DNA of 64,000 bases, taken from positions 79,491,001 through 79,555,000 of the forward strand of contig NC_134106.1 of the NCBI RefSeq assembly GCF_040939455.1, read 5' to 3'. The first letter of the stretch is position 1, and every line of letters starts with the position of its first letter. Positions 1 to 10,326 of the stretch are shown in pieces. The notes beneath the pieces were generated by a model, which saw only the letters and a list, made by a program, of their open reading frames with translations, had not been told where the DNA came from and did not search any database. Source of the stretch: Microcebus murinus (Eukaryota; Chordata; Mammalia; Primates; Cheirogaleidae). The translations under genes were made by a program, and so were the position numbers.

Positions 1-507
1 ATTTCATTAAGCCAAAGCCTAATCCAGAACAAGCTCTAACTCTCTTCAGCTCTGTGAAGGCTGAGAGAAGTGAGGAAGTCCCACAGAAGGAAAGTTGGAA
101 GCTAGCAGAGATTGGTTCTTGTGGTTTAAGGAAGGAAGTCATCTTCATAGCATAAAAATCCAGGGCGAAGCAGCAAGTGCTGATGTAGAAGCCAGAGCAA
201 ATTATATTGAAGATCTAGCTGAGAGCACTGACGAATGTGGCTACATTAAACAACAGATTTTTAACGTAGATTAAACAGCCTTATATTAGAAGATGATGAC
301 ATCCAGTACTTGGATAGCTAAAAAGGAAAAGTCAATGACTACTTCAAAACTTCAAAGGACAGGCCAACTCACTTGTCAGGGGCTAATGCAGCTGGTGATG
401 TTAAGTTGAAGCCAATGCTCATTTACCATTCCAAAAATGCTAGGGCCCTTAAGAATTATGCTAAATCTACTCTGCCTGTGCTCTGTAGATGGGACAAAAA
501 ATCCTAG

Positions 508-723
508 ATGACAGCACATCTCACAGCCTGGTTTACTGATTATTTGAAGCCCACTGTTGAGACCTACCATTCAGAAAAAAAGACTCCTTTCAAAATGAAG
601 ATTCCTTTCACTGACAATACACCTGGTCACCCCAGAGCTCTGATGGAGAGATACAAGGAGATCAATGTTGTTTTCATTCTTGCTAATACAGCATTCATCT
701 GCAGCCCATGGATCAAGGAGTAA
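508..723 (+). pseudogene. Tigger1 transposase remnant, catalytic-core piece
   Basis: A 71-codon open stretch inside the Tigger1 copy. It contains the DN-x-PGHP motif of pogo-type transposases (second catalytic Asp, roughly residues 36-42), then the helix leading to NVVF and the CSPWIKE stretch, where family members read QPMDQG; a local shift explains the changed residues. It is only a fragment of a transposase of several hundred residues. It has no start context of its own and is flanked by stops. The first ATG is internal to the old gene and should not be read as a real start. Confidence 0.75.
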
Positions 724-1050
724 TTTTGACTCTCAAGTCTTAATTAAGGAACACATTTCATAAGACTATAGCTGCCACAGAGGATTCCTCTGATGGATCT
801 GGGCAAAATCACTTGAAAACTGTGGAAAGGATTCACCTTTCTAGATGCTATTAAAGGATTCATGGCAGTAGATCAAAATATCAACATTAATAGGATTGAA
901 AGAAGTTGATTTCAACCTTCTTGGATAATTTTGAGGGGTCCAAGACTTCAGTGGAGGAAGTTACTGCAGATGCAGTGGAAATAGCAAGAGAACTAAGAAG
1001 TGGAGCCTGAGAATGTGACTGAATTGCTATAATCTCATGATCAAACTTGA

Positions 1051-1437
1051 ATGAATGAGGAGTTATTTCTTATAGATGAGCAAAGAAAGTGGGTTCTCAA
1101 GATGGAATCTACTCCTGGTGAAGATGCTGTGAAAACTGTGGAAATGACAACAAAGGATTTAGAATATTCCATAAGCTTAGTTGATAAAGCAGCAGCACAG
1201 TTTGAGAGGCTTGCCTCCAATTTTGAAAAAAGTTCTGTGGGTAAAATACTATCAAACAGCATTGCGTGCTACAGAGAGATCTTTCATGACAGGAAGAGCC
1301 AATTGATGCAGCAAATTTCATTGTTCTCTTATTTTAAGAAATTGCCACAGTTATCTCAACCTTCAGCAGCCACCACCCTAACCTACCAGCAGCCACCAGC
1401 ATCGAGGCAAGACTTTCCACCAGCGAAGAGATTTTGA
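1051..1437 (+). pseudogene. Tigger1 transposase remnant, C-terminal region
   Basis: A 128-codon open stretch matching the C-terminal tail of the Tigger1 transposase: an acidic and helical segment ([12 protein letters not shown]), the conserved [23 protein letters not shown] helix, and a proline/glutamine-rich end with [15 protein letters not shown] before the stop. It stays open over nearly 390 bases although the catalytic core upstream is broken. That is expected by chance in a slowly decaying copy and does not by itself show selection. No promoter or splice context is visible. Confidence 0.75.
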
Positions 1438-1662
1438 CCCACTGAAGGCTCAGATGGACATTAGCAGTTTTAGCAACAAAGCATTTTTAATTAAGCAATG
1501 TACATTGTTTTTTAGACATAATGCTGTTGCACACTTAATAGACTACTGTACAGTATTAAATAAATATCACTTTTGTATGCACTGAGAAACCAAAACATTT
1601 GTATGACGTGCTTTATTGCTGTGGTCTGGATTCAAAACCGCCGTATCTCCAAGGTGTGTCTG

Positions 1663-2080
1663 TGCCTACCCCACTGCTCTGTGCCTCACCCTGCTCGTGG
1701 GGAATGGGAGCAATAAGGGCTAATGCCATGTCCCAGGCTTTGTCCTGACTGTCACAAGAACCCTTCCAGGTTGGCCGGCTTGTATTGGCTGAATTTAGAC
1801 ATTAGACAGGCGAGGCACAGAAAGGCAACTTTCCTGAGACGGAACCACTTGGAAGCCATAGAGCTGAGATTTGAACCTGGAGGGCCTGACTTTAAAAGCC
1901 TGGACCATCTTCTGGAGTCAGTGCAGGGGGAGAAGCCCCCCTCACTCTGCTGTGTGGTTCTGAGGTGTATTGGGAGCCCAGTGCCAGGAAGTTCAGGGCT
2001 CCTCAGAGACAGGGGGGGAGACATTGTTTCAAAGTTGTTGAAATCTCCTGCCAAACATACTATCTAGTGGCTGCCTGGTA
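1663..2080. other. Unique intergenic DNA with one MIR fragment
   Basis: No gene is recognised. The only repeat-like part is a MIR fragment at about 1812-1915 (GGCGAGGCACAGAAAGGCAA, then GAGATTTGAACCTGGAGGG), listed separately. Open frames of 100-114 codons cross this stretch on both strands but have no recognisable domain. Confidence 0.5.
1812..1915 (-). repeat. MIR SINE fragment
   Basis: Reads as the reverse complement of the MIR core: the GAGGCACAGA-type segment, a diverged middle, then GATTTGAACCTGG in place of the tRNA-like GGATTCGAACCCAGG. Old and diverged. Confidence 0.6.
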
Positions 2081-2480
2081 TTCCAACATACAAATATGCC
2101 ATCATTTTAAACCACTTCCCTAAAGTGAAACATTTATTTTTTCCCCAATTTTTAGTATTTCAGACAGTAACATCTTTGTGCCTGCTTCATGGTCTGCCAC
2201 CCCCTCTCCCTCCTCTGAGGTGGGTGACAACTGGCAACAGTCGGTCCCCTGACTGAGGCGACCTTATCTCCAGACTCTCTGTGGCCTTCCCAGGTCACCC
2301 TGGGGGTGGTCCACCACCTGCAAACAGAATGCACGGAATTTCAGGTGAACAGGCAATGATTTTTCGTATAAGCATGTCCCAAATATTGCATGGGGCACAC
2401 TTATACTAAAAACTTTTTTCTTGTTTATCTACAATTCAAACTGGGACTCCTGTGTTTTTCTTTGCTAAATCCGCACCCCA
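2081..2480. repeat. Ancient interspersed repeat remnants, family not named
   Basis: Two pieces look repetitive. At 2083-2170 the text runs parallel to a common ancient repeat phrase (stepwise TGGTATTCCA..., ...CCATCATTTTAAACCACTTCC, then CCCCAATTTTTAGTATTTCAG). At 2371-2477 a second piece (GCATGTCCCAAATATTGCAT, ACTTATACTAAAAA, TTTGCTAAATC) matches another ancient mammalian repeat phrase I recognise but cannot name safely. No coding potential. Confidence 0.4.
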
Positions 2481-3571
2481 TCTGAGAGGGCTTGCTGCCT
2501 TCTGCAGCAGTTTTAACCAGCTGAGAGCTTTGTTTCATTTTGGGATAAGCAGGGTGTGATCGGCTTTCCCTCTGCTTCAGGTGGGCAATGGGGGGCTGCC
2601 TGTGTTTCAAAATGAAAAGTGATTCACAGCTCATGTCTTTCCCAAGCTGCCTTCCCTGGCCTCGCAGTTGCTGCTGTTACTTCCCTGCCTCGTCCCGTGA
2701 GCTCTGTCCTGGCTCTGGGCCCAGATTTGTCCCTTTCTATCCCTTAGGGGTTGGAAGCTTGTATTGCTTCCACCAGGGTGAGACCTCTGAGACCTCTGCA
2801 GGGTGAGTGGGCGTTCCGGGTCAGAGTGGGGTGGGTGAGGGGACGCATTAGCCCTCTGCCTCTGTACACTCCGCTGGTGGCTGTATACTCGGGGACACAG
2901 ACCCTGCTGGTGAATGTCGGCCGGGCAGGACAATCCTTTTGAAAATACGCTCTTTATCTAGCCGAGAGACAGGGGTCAGCAGCAGAACACCAGGCCTTGA
3001 ACAACGGAGGACTTAGCACAGATGAGGGAGGAAGGGAGACAGAGAACAGGACCACTTGGCAACCTGTCGTGGTTGGCTAGAAGTACAGAAGTGCCCAGAG
3101 CCCCCCAAACTGGGACAAGATGCATCCCAGAAGCCTTTCTTGGTAGGCAAAAAGGGTGCCACCTCCTCCCACTTATCCCCCCACCTCCCCCAGGGGCCCA
3201 TACCTGCACCAGGAGCACCTGGCCTCCTGTGCGAGCTATGACTACGTGACTACAGGAGACCCGAATAGCCACCTCACAGCAGCTCATCAGTTCAATGCAT
3301 CTTTTTGAGCACCTACAATGTGCGAAGAATAGTACTAGGCTTATGTTACGAAGATGAGGAAAATGAAGCTTCTTCCTTCAAGGAACCCACCTCCTCCCGT
3401 GGGTAAGACGCACGAAGAGGACATTTCAGCTCTGTGAGGTGGAGCTACGAGTGCAATGCTGGCAGGGCACAGTGGGCTCAGGGACCTGCATGGGGCTGTC
3501 CCACCTGCTTCAGAGGTGAGATCTCCCCACACACAGAAGCCAGGAAACAGTCATACCTGTAATTTCAAACC
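2481..3571. other. Unique GC-rich intergenic DNA
   Basis: No gene or clear repeat, apart from a MIR-like scrap at about 3295-3365 (GAGCACCTACAATGTGCGAAG followed by GATGAGGAAAATGAAG). Several overlapping open frames of 60-103 codons exist on both strands. They share no family resemblance and reflect low stop density in GC-rich DNA. Confidence 0.4.
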
Positions 3572-3921
3572 ATGTATCTTAATTTGGGCTGCTACAACAG
3601 AGTTCAATGGACTAGGTGCTTGTAAACAACAGAAATTTATTTCTCATAGATCTGGAGGCTGAAAGTCCAAGACCAGGGTACTAGCATGGTCAGGTTCTGG
3701 TGAGGACCTCCTCTGGATTGCAGACTCCCGACTTCTCTTTTTGCAAAAAGGGTGAGAGAGCTCTCTGGGGTCCTTTTTATAAGGGCAGTAGTCCCATTGG
3801 AGTGGTCTCCACCCTCATGACCTAATCACCTCCCAAAGGCCCCACCTCCTAACGTCATCACCTTGGGGCTAAAGATTCAACATATGAATTTTGGGAAGAC
3901 ACAAACATCCAGACCATAATA
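3572..3921 (-). mobile_element. MLT1-type MaLR LTR (ERVL-MaLR)
   Basis: Solo LTR on the minus strand. Read on the plus strand it runs from TGTATCTTAATTTGGGCTGC through AACAGAAATTTATTTCTCA, GGAGGCTGAAAGTCCAAGA, TTTTTATAAGGGCAGTAGTC, CCTCATGACCTAATCACCTC and AACATATGAATTTTGGG, the hallmark order of an inverted MLT1 LTR. The polyadenylation region (AATAAATTTCTG on the minus strand) is near 3635. No internal retroviral sequence flanks it, so it is a solo LTR. Target duplications are not evident. Confidence 0.85.
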
Positions 3922-5494
3922 TCATGAGATTGAGGAAGGATATTTTTTCCAACAGCTCACATCATCAGGAAATAACTTCACACAGCCTACTCAGGGACAC
4001 CTTCTGCTCATGGAAATTCAACCCAGGAAGCTGTTTGTTCGAAAGCTCATTACACACAAGCACCTACAATATCCCTGGGCACCCTTCCCTCGCCCATCCC
4101 TTCTTCTCTTCTCCGGCAAACTCCGTCTGCCTGGGCTAGTTTGGGCTAATTACTGAGCAATAAAGTGCCTGGTTTTTACATATTGGCTGTGCTCAGAGCT
4201 GCCAAAAAAGATTAAAAGTGGGGCCAGGGTGGGAGAGAGAAACATGTTTTTTCGTTATTTTACCTGCAAGATTCATTTGAGGGGGAGAAATAGGCCCATT
4301 GCCCTAACTAGCTAGTTGGATAAGAACAAACTCCTCATTAATTTTAAATATGTCAACTGGAGGAGACGATTGAAATGAGAACAACTAATGAGTGGTGTTC
4401 CTGGGAACAGACAAAAGCACACACAGGAAATGGGCTGGGGTCTCGGCAGCTCCTCAGCATAAACAGAGCTGCCCTCAGGAGCTCTGCAGGGACAGCAGCT
4501 GGAGGACGCCCCAGCAGGGCCACCATCGTCTGTCTGGATGCTCCCTCCCCTATACAGTGATTAGGACCATGCTCTGATGAGATCAGAGCTGGAGATGAAA
4601 TACTGCAGCCTCTTGGCATCCTCCTAAGTGGCTTGGGGAGGTGTAGATAGCAATCAAGGAGCATTGCCACTTAGTGTTTACATAGGGCCATCTATAGGGT
4701 GTTGCAAAGCTGTTTACCTTTATTAACTCATCTGTCTTCTCTTTACCCTGTAAAGCAGGCAGGTCTATGGTGTGTTCAGGAAAGGAATGCCGGCTGCTTT
4801 CTTAGAGAAGCTTAGAATCCCAGCGCTTGCTACCATCCTCAGATTGCTGTGTGGCTTAGAGGGGGGTCCTCGACCCCTCTGCACCTGCTGAAGTGGTCAG
4901 AAGTGCATGAGAAGGGAGTAGTGGGCGGGAGGGGTGGCCAGTGTCATGGGAAAGCTGTGCCACCGCTTCTCGATCCAGCCCTTTGCAAGAAGACCTGCAG
5001 TCTATCTCAGGGGGAAGGGGGGTGGGCCATGTTTTCTGTTTGCTCAGCCTCTCTTTTTGAAACCAGTTCTCTCCACTCTCAGTCCAGATGATTCAGGTTG
5101 GGGGTGGGCATGTGACCAAGATCCGGCCAATTATTAGAATTGTCCGTGTTCCTGGGTGTGTGATTCAAGCTGAAAGTCAGAATCAATCTAGGATGTTTCC
5201 AGGGGTATTGGAAGAGGGACTCTTTTTGTAGGGTTGCTAAGCTAGTGAATGTATTAGTAAGTCACTTTTCCCAGTCATTTGGGAAAAGACTGCCTAGGAA
5301 TAAAACCAATGCAAAAGAAGGCAGGGCTAAAAGTAAGAGAGATGGAATCCTAATATCATGGTTTTAACACCTGCGTCAAGCTGTGCCCAAAACCCATAGA
5401 CTGTCAGTTACCTGAGCCGATGCCACTTTCCCCTTAATCCAACCTGAGTTTAATTTCAATAACTTACAACCAAAAGAGTTCCATTTCACAATCT
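3922..5494. other. Unique intergenic DNA, possible conserved noncoding block near 4140-4350
   Basis: No gene is recognised. 4140-4350 is A/T-rich with homeodomain-type TAAT cores (GGGCTAATTACTGAGCAATAAA; CTCATTAATTTTAAATATG) and no repeat likeness, so it could be a noncoding element. Whether it is conserved cannot be told from one species. 4681-4780 resembles a worn MIR-class piece. 5090-5230 (GGTGGGGGTGGGCATGTGACC...) resembles a diverged LTR-like repeat I cannot name. Confidence 0.35.
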
Positions 5495-5590
5495 ATACAT
5501 ATCAACTTGGACAAGTTATATTTCTGAGACTCAATTTCCTCATAGGCCAAATGGAGATAATAATGCCCCACGTATAACTATTGAAGACAG
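5495..5590 (+). repeat. MIR SINE fragment
   Basis: Sense MIR core: ACAAGTTATATTTCTGAGAC, CTCAATTTCCTCATAGGCCA, AATGGAGATAATAATGCCCC, corresponding to the MIR phrase for the conserved central domain. Confidence 0.7.
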
Positions 5591-5770
5591 CCAGTCATAG
5601 GACCAAGGATGTGATATTTCCTTGGCCAAATTTGAACCATTTTTGTCTTAGTTTCCTCTTGTAAAACAGGCTAACACGACTGCTTGACCTCCTAGGAATG
5701 GTAACAACTGAGAGAATGGATGTGAAAAGGAATCTATACACTTACATAGGAACGTTTTTTTCCCAGAGAT

Positions 5771-8261
5771 AACTGCATTTTTAAAACACTTTTTATCTTG
5801 AGATGATTGTAGATCCACGTGCACTGGTAAGAAGCCATACAGAAAGATCCCATATCCCCTCCGTTTCCCCCAGTGGTAACATCTTGCATAACCTGGTATA
5901 ATTGCACAATCAGGAAATTGACATGGATGTGATACACTGACCTTATTCAAATTTCACTATTTTTACATGTGTACAGTTGTGTGTGTGTGAGTGCCTGTGT
6001 GTGTACTTAGTTCTGTTCAGTGTGGGTTTGTGTGGCCACCACCACAGTCAGCATCCTTGATGCTATCCTTTTTCCACCATGGCCACCTCCTTTCCTCTTC
6101 CATTGCAAAACCCCTGACAGCCACTCATCTGTTCTCCATCTCTGCAATTTTATTATTTCAAAATTATTGTATAAATGGAATCACATGGCATGTAACCTTT
6201 CAAGATTGGCTGTTTTCACTCAACATAACTCCACTGAGATCCATCCAACTTGCTGTGTGTATCAATAGTTTCTCCTTCTTTATTGCTGAGTTGCATGCCA
6301 TGCCATGGATGTGCCACAGTTTGTTCACCCACTGTTGAAGGACTTCTGGGTTGTCTCCAGTTATTCTGGCTATAACAAATAAAGTTGTTATGAACATTAT
6401 TTATACATTTTTGTAAAAACACAAGTTTTCATTTCCCTGGGATAAATGCCCAAGAGTGTAATTGCTAGGTAAGTCCATTTTTAGTTTTAAAAGAAACAAA
6501 CTATTTTCCAAAATGGCTATACCATTTTTCATTCCCCCAGCAATGTATATGTGATTCAATTTCTCTGCATTCTCAGAAGCATTTGGTGTTATTATCACAT
6601 TTTATTTTGGCCATTCTGGTAGATGAGTAATGCTATCTCATTGTGGTTTTAACTGGCATTTTTCTAATGGTTAATGATGTCGAATATCATTGCATGTGCT
6701 TGGTCACCATCTGTATATCCTTTTCAGTGAAATGTGTGTATCTTTTGCCCATTTTCTAATTGGATTATTGAGTTTTGAGAGTTGTTACATATTCCAGATA
6801 GAAGTCCTTTGTCTAATATGCAATTTGCAAACATTTTCCCCAACCTGTAGCTTATTTTTTTGTCCTCTTAATATAAGCTTTTACAGAGCAAAAGTTTTTA
6901 ATTTTGATATTTTTCTTTTATGGACCATACTTTTGGTGTCAAGTCTAATAAGTCTTTGCTTCATCCTACATTCTGAAGATTTTCTCCTATATTTTATCCT
7001 AAAAGTTTTATTGTTTTGCATTTTACACTTAAGTCTATGATACGTTTTGAGTTGATTTTTGTAAAACATGTTAGGTTTAGGTCAAGGCTTTTTGTTGTTG
7101 TTGTTGTTGTTCTCCCCCCCTCCCCTGCCTACAGATGTCCAATTGCTCCAGCACCATTTATTGAAAAGGTAATTCCTCCTCCACTATATTGCTTTTGCTC
7201 TTTCATCAACAATCAATTGGGCATTTTTTGGATCTATTTCTGGGTTCTGTATTCTGTTCCATTGATTTATGTATTGGTCTCTCCACCGTATCACATCGTC
7301 TTGGCCACTGTTGCTATGTACAAGGCCTTGGTTACAGATAAAGTGATTCCTCCTGCTTGTTCTTCTTTGTCAATGTTGTTTTGGCTATTCTAAGGCTGAT
7401 GTAAGTTTTAGAATAAGCTTGTGTATATTAGAAAAAACCCTGCTAAGATTTTGATAGAACAGATTTTATTTTGATAAAGATGACAGTTTTATTACGTAGT
7501 CTTCCAACTCATGAACAGTGTGTATTCCCAAGTATTTAGGACTTCCTTGATTTCTTTCTTCAGCATTTGGTAATTTTCAGCATAAGTATCCTGTACATGG
7601 CTTATTCAATTTATAACTAAGTATTTCCTTTTCTTCAGAGCAATTATTGTGTTGCATTTTTTATTTTATTTCCACTTGTTCATTGTCAGAATATAGAAAT
7701 GCAGGTGACTTTTGTGTGTTGATCTTGTACACTGTGACTTTACTGAACTGACTTATTAGTTCTAGGAGGTTTTCTTTTGTGGGATATCACTCATATTGTC
7801 TGCAAATACAGATACTTTTATTTCTTCCTTTCCACTCTAAATGCCTTACATTTCTTTTTCTTATCTTATTGCAATGACTAGAACTTCCAGTACTTTGTTG
7901 AATAAGAGTGGTAAGAACAAGTTTCCTTGTCTTGTTCCCATATTAGAAGGAAAGCATTCAATTTTTCATCATTAAATATATTAGCTGTAGGTTTTTTTAA
8001 ATGCTCTTTATGAGGTCGAGGAAGTTTCCCTCTATTCCTAATGTGCTGAGAGTTTTTATCATAGATGGGTGTTAAAAGTTTTTAAAATGCTTCTTGTGTC
8101 AATTAATAATGATCATATTTTTCTTCTTTAGCCTGTTGGTATGGTGGATCACATTGGTTGATTATCAAATACTGAACTAGTTGTTCATACGTGAATAAAA
8201 ATCCCATATGGTCATGGGATTTACACACTGTTAGATTCAACTTGCTAAAATTTTGTTGAGA
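5771..8261 (-). mobile_element. Old L1 (L1M class), antisense, 3' UTR into ORF2
   Basis: A continuous antisense L1 of about 2.5 kb. From low to high coordinates it runs from the 3' UTR (5771-6440) into the end of ORF2 and up to the reverse transcriptase region. Diagnostic phrases include GATAAATGCCCAAGAGTGTA (6442), TTTTGCCCATTTTCTAATTG (6747), GTCCAATTGCTCCAGCACC (7138) and TAGAACTTCCAGTA (7880). On the minus strand the reverse transcriptase motif at 7792-7809 reads V-F-A-D-N-M, so the second Asp of the usual FADD is lost. Many stops and indels are present; it is a dead copy. A (TTG)n run at 7095-7111 lies within it. Confidence 0.9.
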
Positions 8262-8390
8262 ATTTTGCCCATTCTCTAATTGGATTTTTTACTGTTGAGT
8301 TTTGTGAGATTTATATATTCTACATACAAATTCCCTGTCGAATATGTGGTTTCCAAATATTTTCTCCAGTCTGTAGCTTGTCTTTTCATC
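8262..8390 (-). mobile_element. Second antisense L1 fragment, part 1
   Basis: This piece repeats the same L1 interval as 6746-6865 (TTGCCCATTCTCTAATTGGA, TTTTTTACTGTTGAG, AATATGTGGTTTCCAAATAT, CTGTAGCTTGTCTTTTCATC). It is therefore a different L1 copy joined to the preceding one, not its continuation. It is cut at 8390 by the MLT1 LTR and resumes at 8674. Confidence 0.8.
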
Positions 8391-8668
8391 TGCTATGGAC
8401 TGAATTGTATGCTCCCAACATTCATATATTGAAACCCTAACTCCCAATGTGGCTCTATTTTGGCCTGTGAGAAGGTGATAAATATTAAATGTGGTATATG
8501 AGAAGGTGTCTTCTCACAAGCCAGGAGGAAGCCTTCACCAGAAATTGAACCCTACCTGACCTTGATCTTGAACTTTCTAAACTGAGGAACTGTGAGAAAA
8601 TAAATTTCTGTTATTTAAACCACCCAGGCTATGGTATTTTGTTATGGAAGCCTGAAAAGACTAACACA
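8391..8668 (+). mobile_element. MLT1-type MaLR LTR, internally shortened, inserted in L1
   Basis: Starts TGCTATGGACTGAATTGTAT and ends GACTAACACA, with AAAATAAATTTCTGTTATTT as the polyadenylation region near 8597. The duplicated target TCATC is exact at 8386-8390 and 8669-8673, giving 5 bp as expected for ERVL-type integration. At 278 bp it is shorter than a usual MLT1 LTR (about 350-450 bp); the central TATA-to-splice-like portion seems deleted. The L1 text is continuous across the insertion once the LTR and one TCATC are removed. Confidence 0.9.
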
Positions 8669-8673
8669 TCATC

Positions 8674-8740
8674 TTTTCTTTTATGGGTCATGATTTTGGT
8701 GTCAAATCTAAGAACTCTTTGCCTAGTCAGCATTTTAATA
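8674..8740 (-). mobile_element. Second antisense L1 fragment, part 2
   Basis: Resumes with TTTTCTTTTATGGGTCATGA, TTTTGGTGTCAAATCTAAGA and ACTCTTTGCCTAG, the next L1 phrase after the point broken by the MLT1 LTR. The right edge is fuzzy. Confidence 0.75.
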
Positions 8741-9153
8741 AGAGATTCAAGTACATTTTCAAGTCATGGGGAAATAAACCTCTAAATACGGAATTTCAGG
8801 ATCGTAGGAAGAACATTCTGCATCATAAAAGGGCCTCTTTGCACCCTAAGTTATCCTACACATCGCTCAGCCTTGCTGGCCCCTTGTGAGTAAGTTCAAG
8901 AAGTGAGGTCTGTGCAGAGCCTACAGTGATAAGGAGAAGAGGCACATGCTGTTCACGTCAGTACCAAAGCTCAGAAGGGGAGAACGTACAACTGTCCCCA
9001 GGGGAAATGATTTCCTTCTAAGTCTAAGATTCCTTTCCTCATCCATTATCTCAACTGATCCCCATTACTTTGAGGTGAAGCAACTTTGATAGCCCATCTT
9101 ACAGAGGGGTAGAGTGGAGCTCCCATAGGCTTATGGAAGCAGGGAGTGATTTT
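8741..9153. other. Unique intergenic DNA
   Basis: No gene or firm repeat. 9040-9120 has a faint MIR-like order (CTCATCCATTATCTCAACTG ... GAGGTGAAGCAAC). The last six bases are the target duplication of the next LTR. Confidence 0.4.
9148..9153. repeat. Target-site duplication, left copy (GATTTT)
   Basis: GATTTT directly before the LTR, identical to 9482-9487. A 6-bp duplication is the class II (betaretrovirus-like/ERVK) size. Confidence 0.85.
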
Positions 9154-9481
9154 TGTGGGGCGCGGTGTCAACGCCATTACAAGATGGCGCCTGTTTCCGG
9201 CTTTGCCTAGAGCAGTAAACAAGTTCAGCACACGCGCAATTGTCGGTTACCCTGTGGCGCGAGCATGCAAATGGAGGATCCTACTATGGACCAATGCTTT
9301 GGCGGCTCGACAGCTGAGCGGCCTATCCCAGTTTAGGGGTTGTGCTTCTAGGGTATATAGCAGCCTGCGTGCTGCCGGGCTGGGTCTTCCGCATCATGTA
9401 AGTCTAAAGGGAACCCCATTAAAGCACTGTCAGAAGAACTCCAGTTGCCGCGTCTTCCTTGCTGGCGAGGCGGGCGCGACA
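9154..9481 (+). mobile_element. Class II (IAP/ERVK-like) solo LTR, CpG-rich
   Basis: A 328-bp LTR from TGTGGGGCGCGG to GGGCGCGACA, with exact GATTTT flanks on both sides. Visible promoter parts are a YY1-type site AAGATGGCGC (9181-9190) in an ATTACAAGATGGCGCC context like that of mouse IAP LTRs, an octamer ATGCAAAT (9265-9272), a TATA box TATATAG (9354-9360), and a polyadenylation signal ATTAAA (9418-9423), implying a short R region. No gag, pol or env sequence adjoins, so it arose by recombination between two LTRs of a former provirus. Many CpGs remain (for example at 9160-9190 and 9450-9480), which suggests a fairly recent insertion or protection from methylation-driven decay. The exact family name is not known to me. 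Confidence 0.85.
9354..9360 (+). promoter_or_regulatory. TATA box of the class II LTR
   Basis: TATATAG, about 60 bases upstream of the ATTAAA signal at 9418-9423. It is placed as in compact LTR promoters. Activity cannot be judged from sequence. Confidence 0.6.
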
Positions 9482-9487
9482 GATTTT
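9482..9487. repeat. Target-site duplication, right copy (GATTTT)
   Basis: Matches 9148-9153 exactly. Confidence 0.85.
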
Positions 9488-10326
9488 CAGCTAAGAACCG
9501 GCTTCAGTGATTAATTAGCTGCTACTTTTAGGAGTAGTTAAAAGAGACCTCTCCAGCTAGCTATAGCCAAAAAGGGATTTTTAGTGGCCATATGCTGAGA
9601 TACCTCCTGGACCCCAAGGTGTGAGGTCTTCTGGGCCTCACAGGCATGAGACCTGGGGGAACCCTCTCTCTGGGGTTACACATGTCTCTCTCTGGCGCTC
9701 TCTATCCCTCTGCGCCATTCACTGGGCCTCTCATAGAGGATGCACCTTGGTACCCAGGTTGAGCTCTAGAGCAGAGCTCCTGGGAAACAGTCCCCAATTC
9801 CTTGGAGAGGGAGCCTAACTGGCCACGCCTGAGCCTTGGCCCGGGGGTGGAGGAGATTGTCTAACTTAAGTGCAGCTCACGTCACTTGATTGGCCGTCAC
9901 TCACGGGGATGGAACTAGATGAATGGAGTTGACCTGAGCTATTTGGAAAGGGATTGAACTGAATGGAAGTGAATGAAATTGAACACCACCACAAAGCTTG
10001 TACTGCTGTCCCCATTTTACAGATGTAGAAACAGAGCCCGGAGTTAACTGAATTGCCCTCGTAAGTCCAAAGCGGTTAGGTTGCAGGCTCCTCACCAGAA
10101 TAGGTTAATAAAGTCAGGCAGTTGTCTTTGCAGCCATGGAGATCCCAAGCTGGTTCTAAAATGTCTGAATGATTTCATGGAAGAACTTCTTACATAGGAT
10201 TTTAAAGATAATGGCGTAAGCTCAGCCTGTTGCATGGGGGCAGTGGATTTCCAAGGACACTTGCGCAGAGGGCTTTTGGGTGGAAACAAGAGTTTTGGTG
10301 GAAAGAGCATCAAATGTTAGGGAGTG
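9488..10326. other. Intergenic DNA with a MIR fragment
   Basis: No gene is recognised. 9600-9830 is rich in CTCTCT/TGGG phrases without a repeat I can name. 9920-9985 contains simple GAATGGA/GAATGAA-type wording. A MIR fragment lies at 9985-10080. Confidence 0.35.
9985..10080 (-). repeat. MIR SINE fragment
   Basis: Antisense MIR core: CCCCATTTTACAGATGTAGA, AACAGAGCCCGGAGTTAACT, with the following lineage text worn down. Confidence 0.6.

Larger units (their letters stand above)
1..1662 (+). mobile_element. Tigger1-type DNA transposon, 3' two thirds, degenerate
   Basis: Sequence and order match the Tigger1 (pogo/Tc1-mariner) consensus as I remember it, from the middle of the transposase through the 3' UTR-like tail and the terminal repeat ending near 1662 (ATCTCCAAGGTGTGTCTG). 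The 5' part, with the DNA-binding domain, lies outside the window. The element once encoded a cut-and-paste transposase with a DDE/DDD core. Readable pieces remain: the first catalytic Asp at 269-271, followed directly by an in-frame TAA at 272-274, and a DN-x-PGHP motif at 613-633 with the second Asp. Many stops and indels separate these parts, so it is not functional. Name confidence is high; the sub-family was not checked by alignment. Confidence 0.9.

Noticed and set aside
9154..9481. Possible endogenous lentivirus LTR (known in some lemurs)
   Set aside because: 6-bp duplication, IAP-like ATTACAAGATGGCGC context and short R region fit class II better; no lentiviral features seen.
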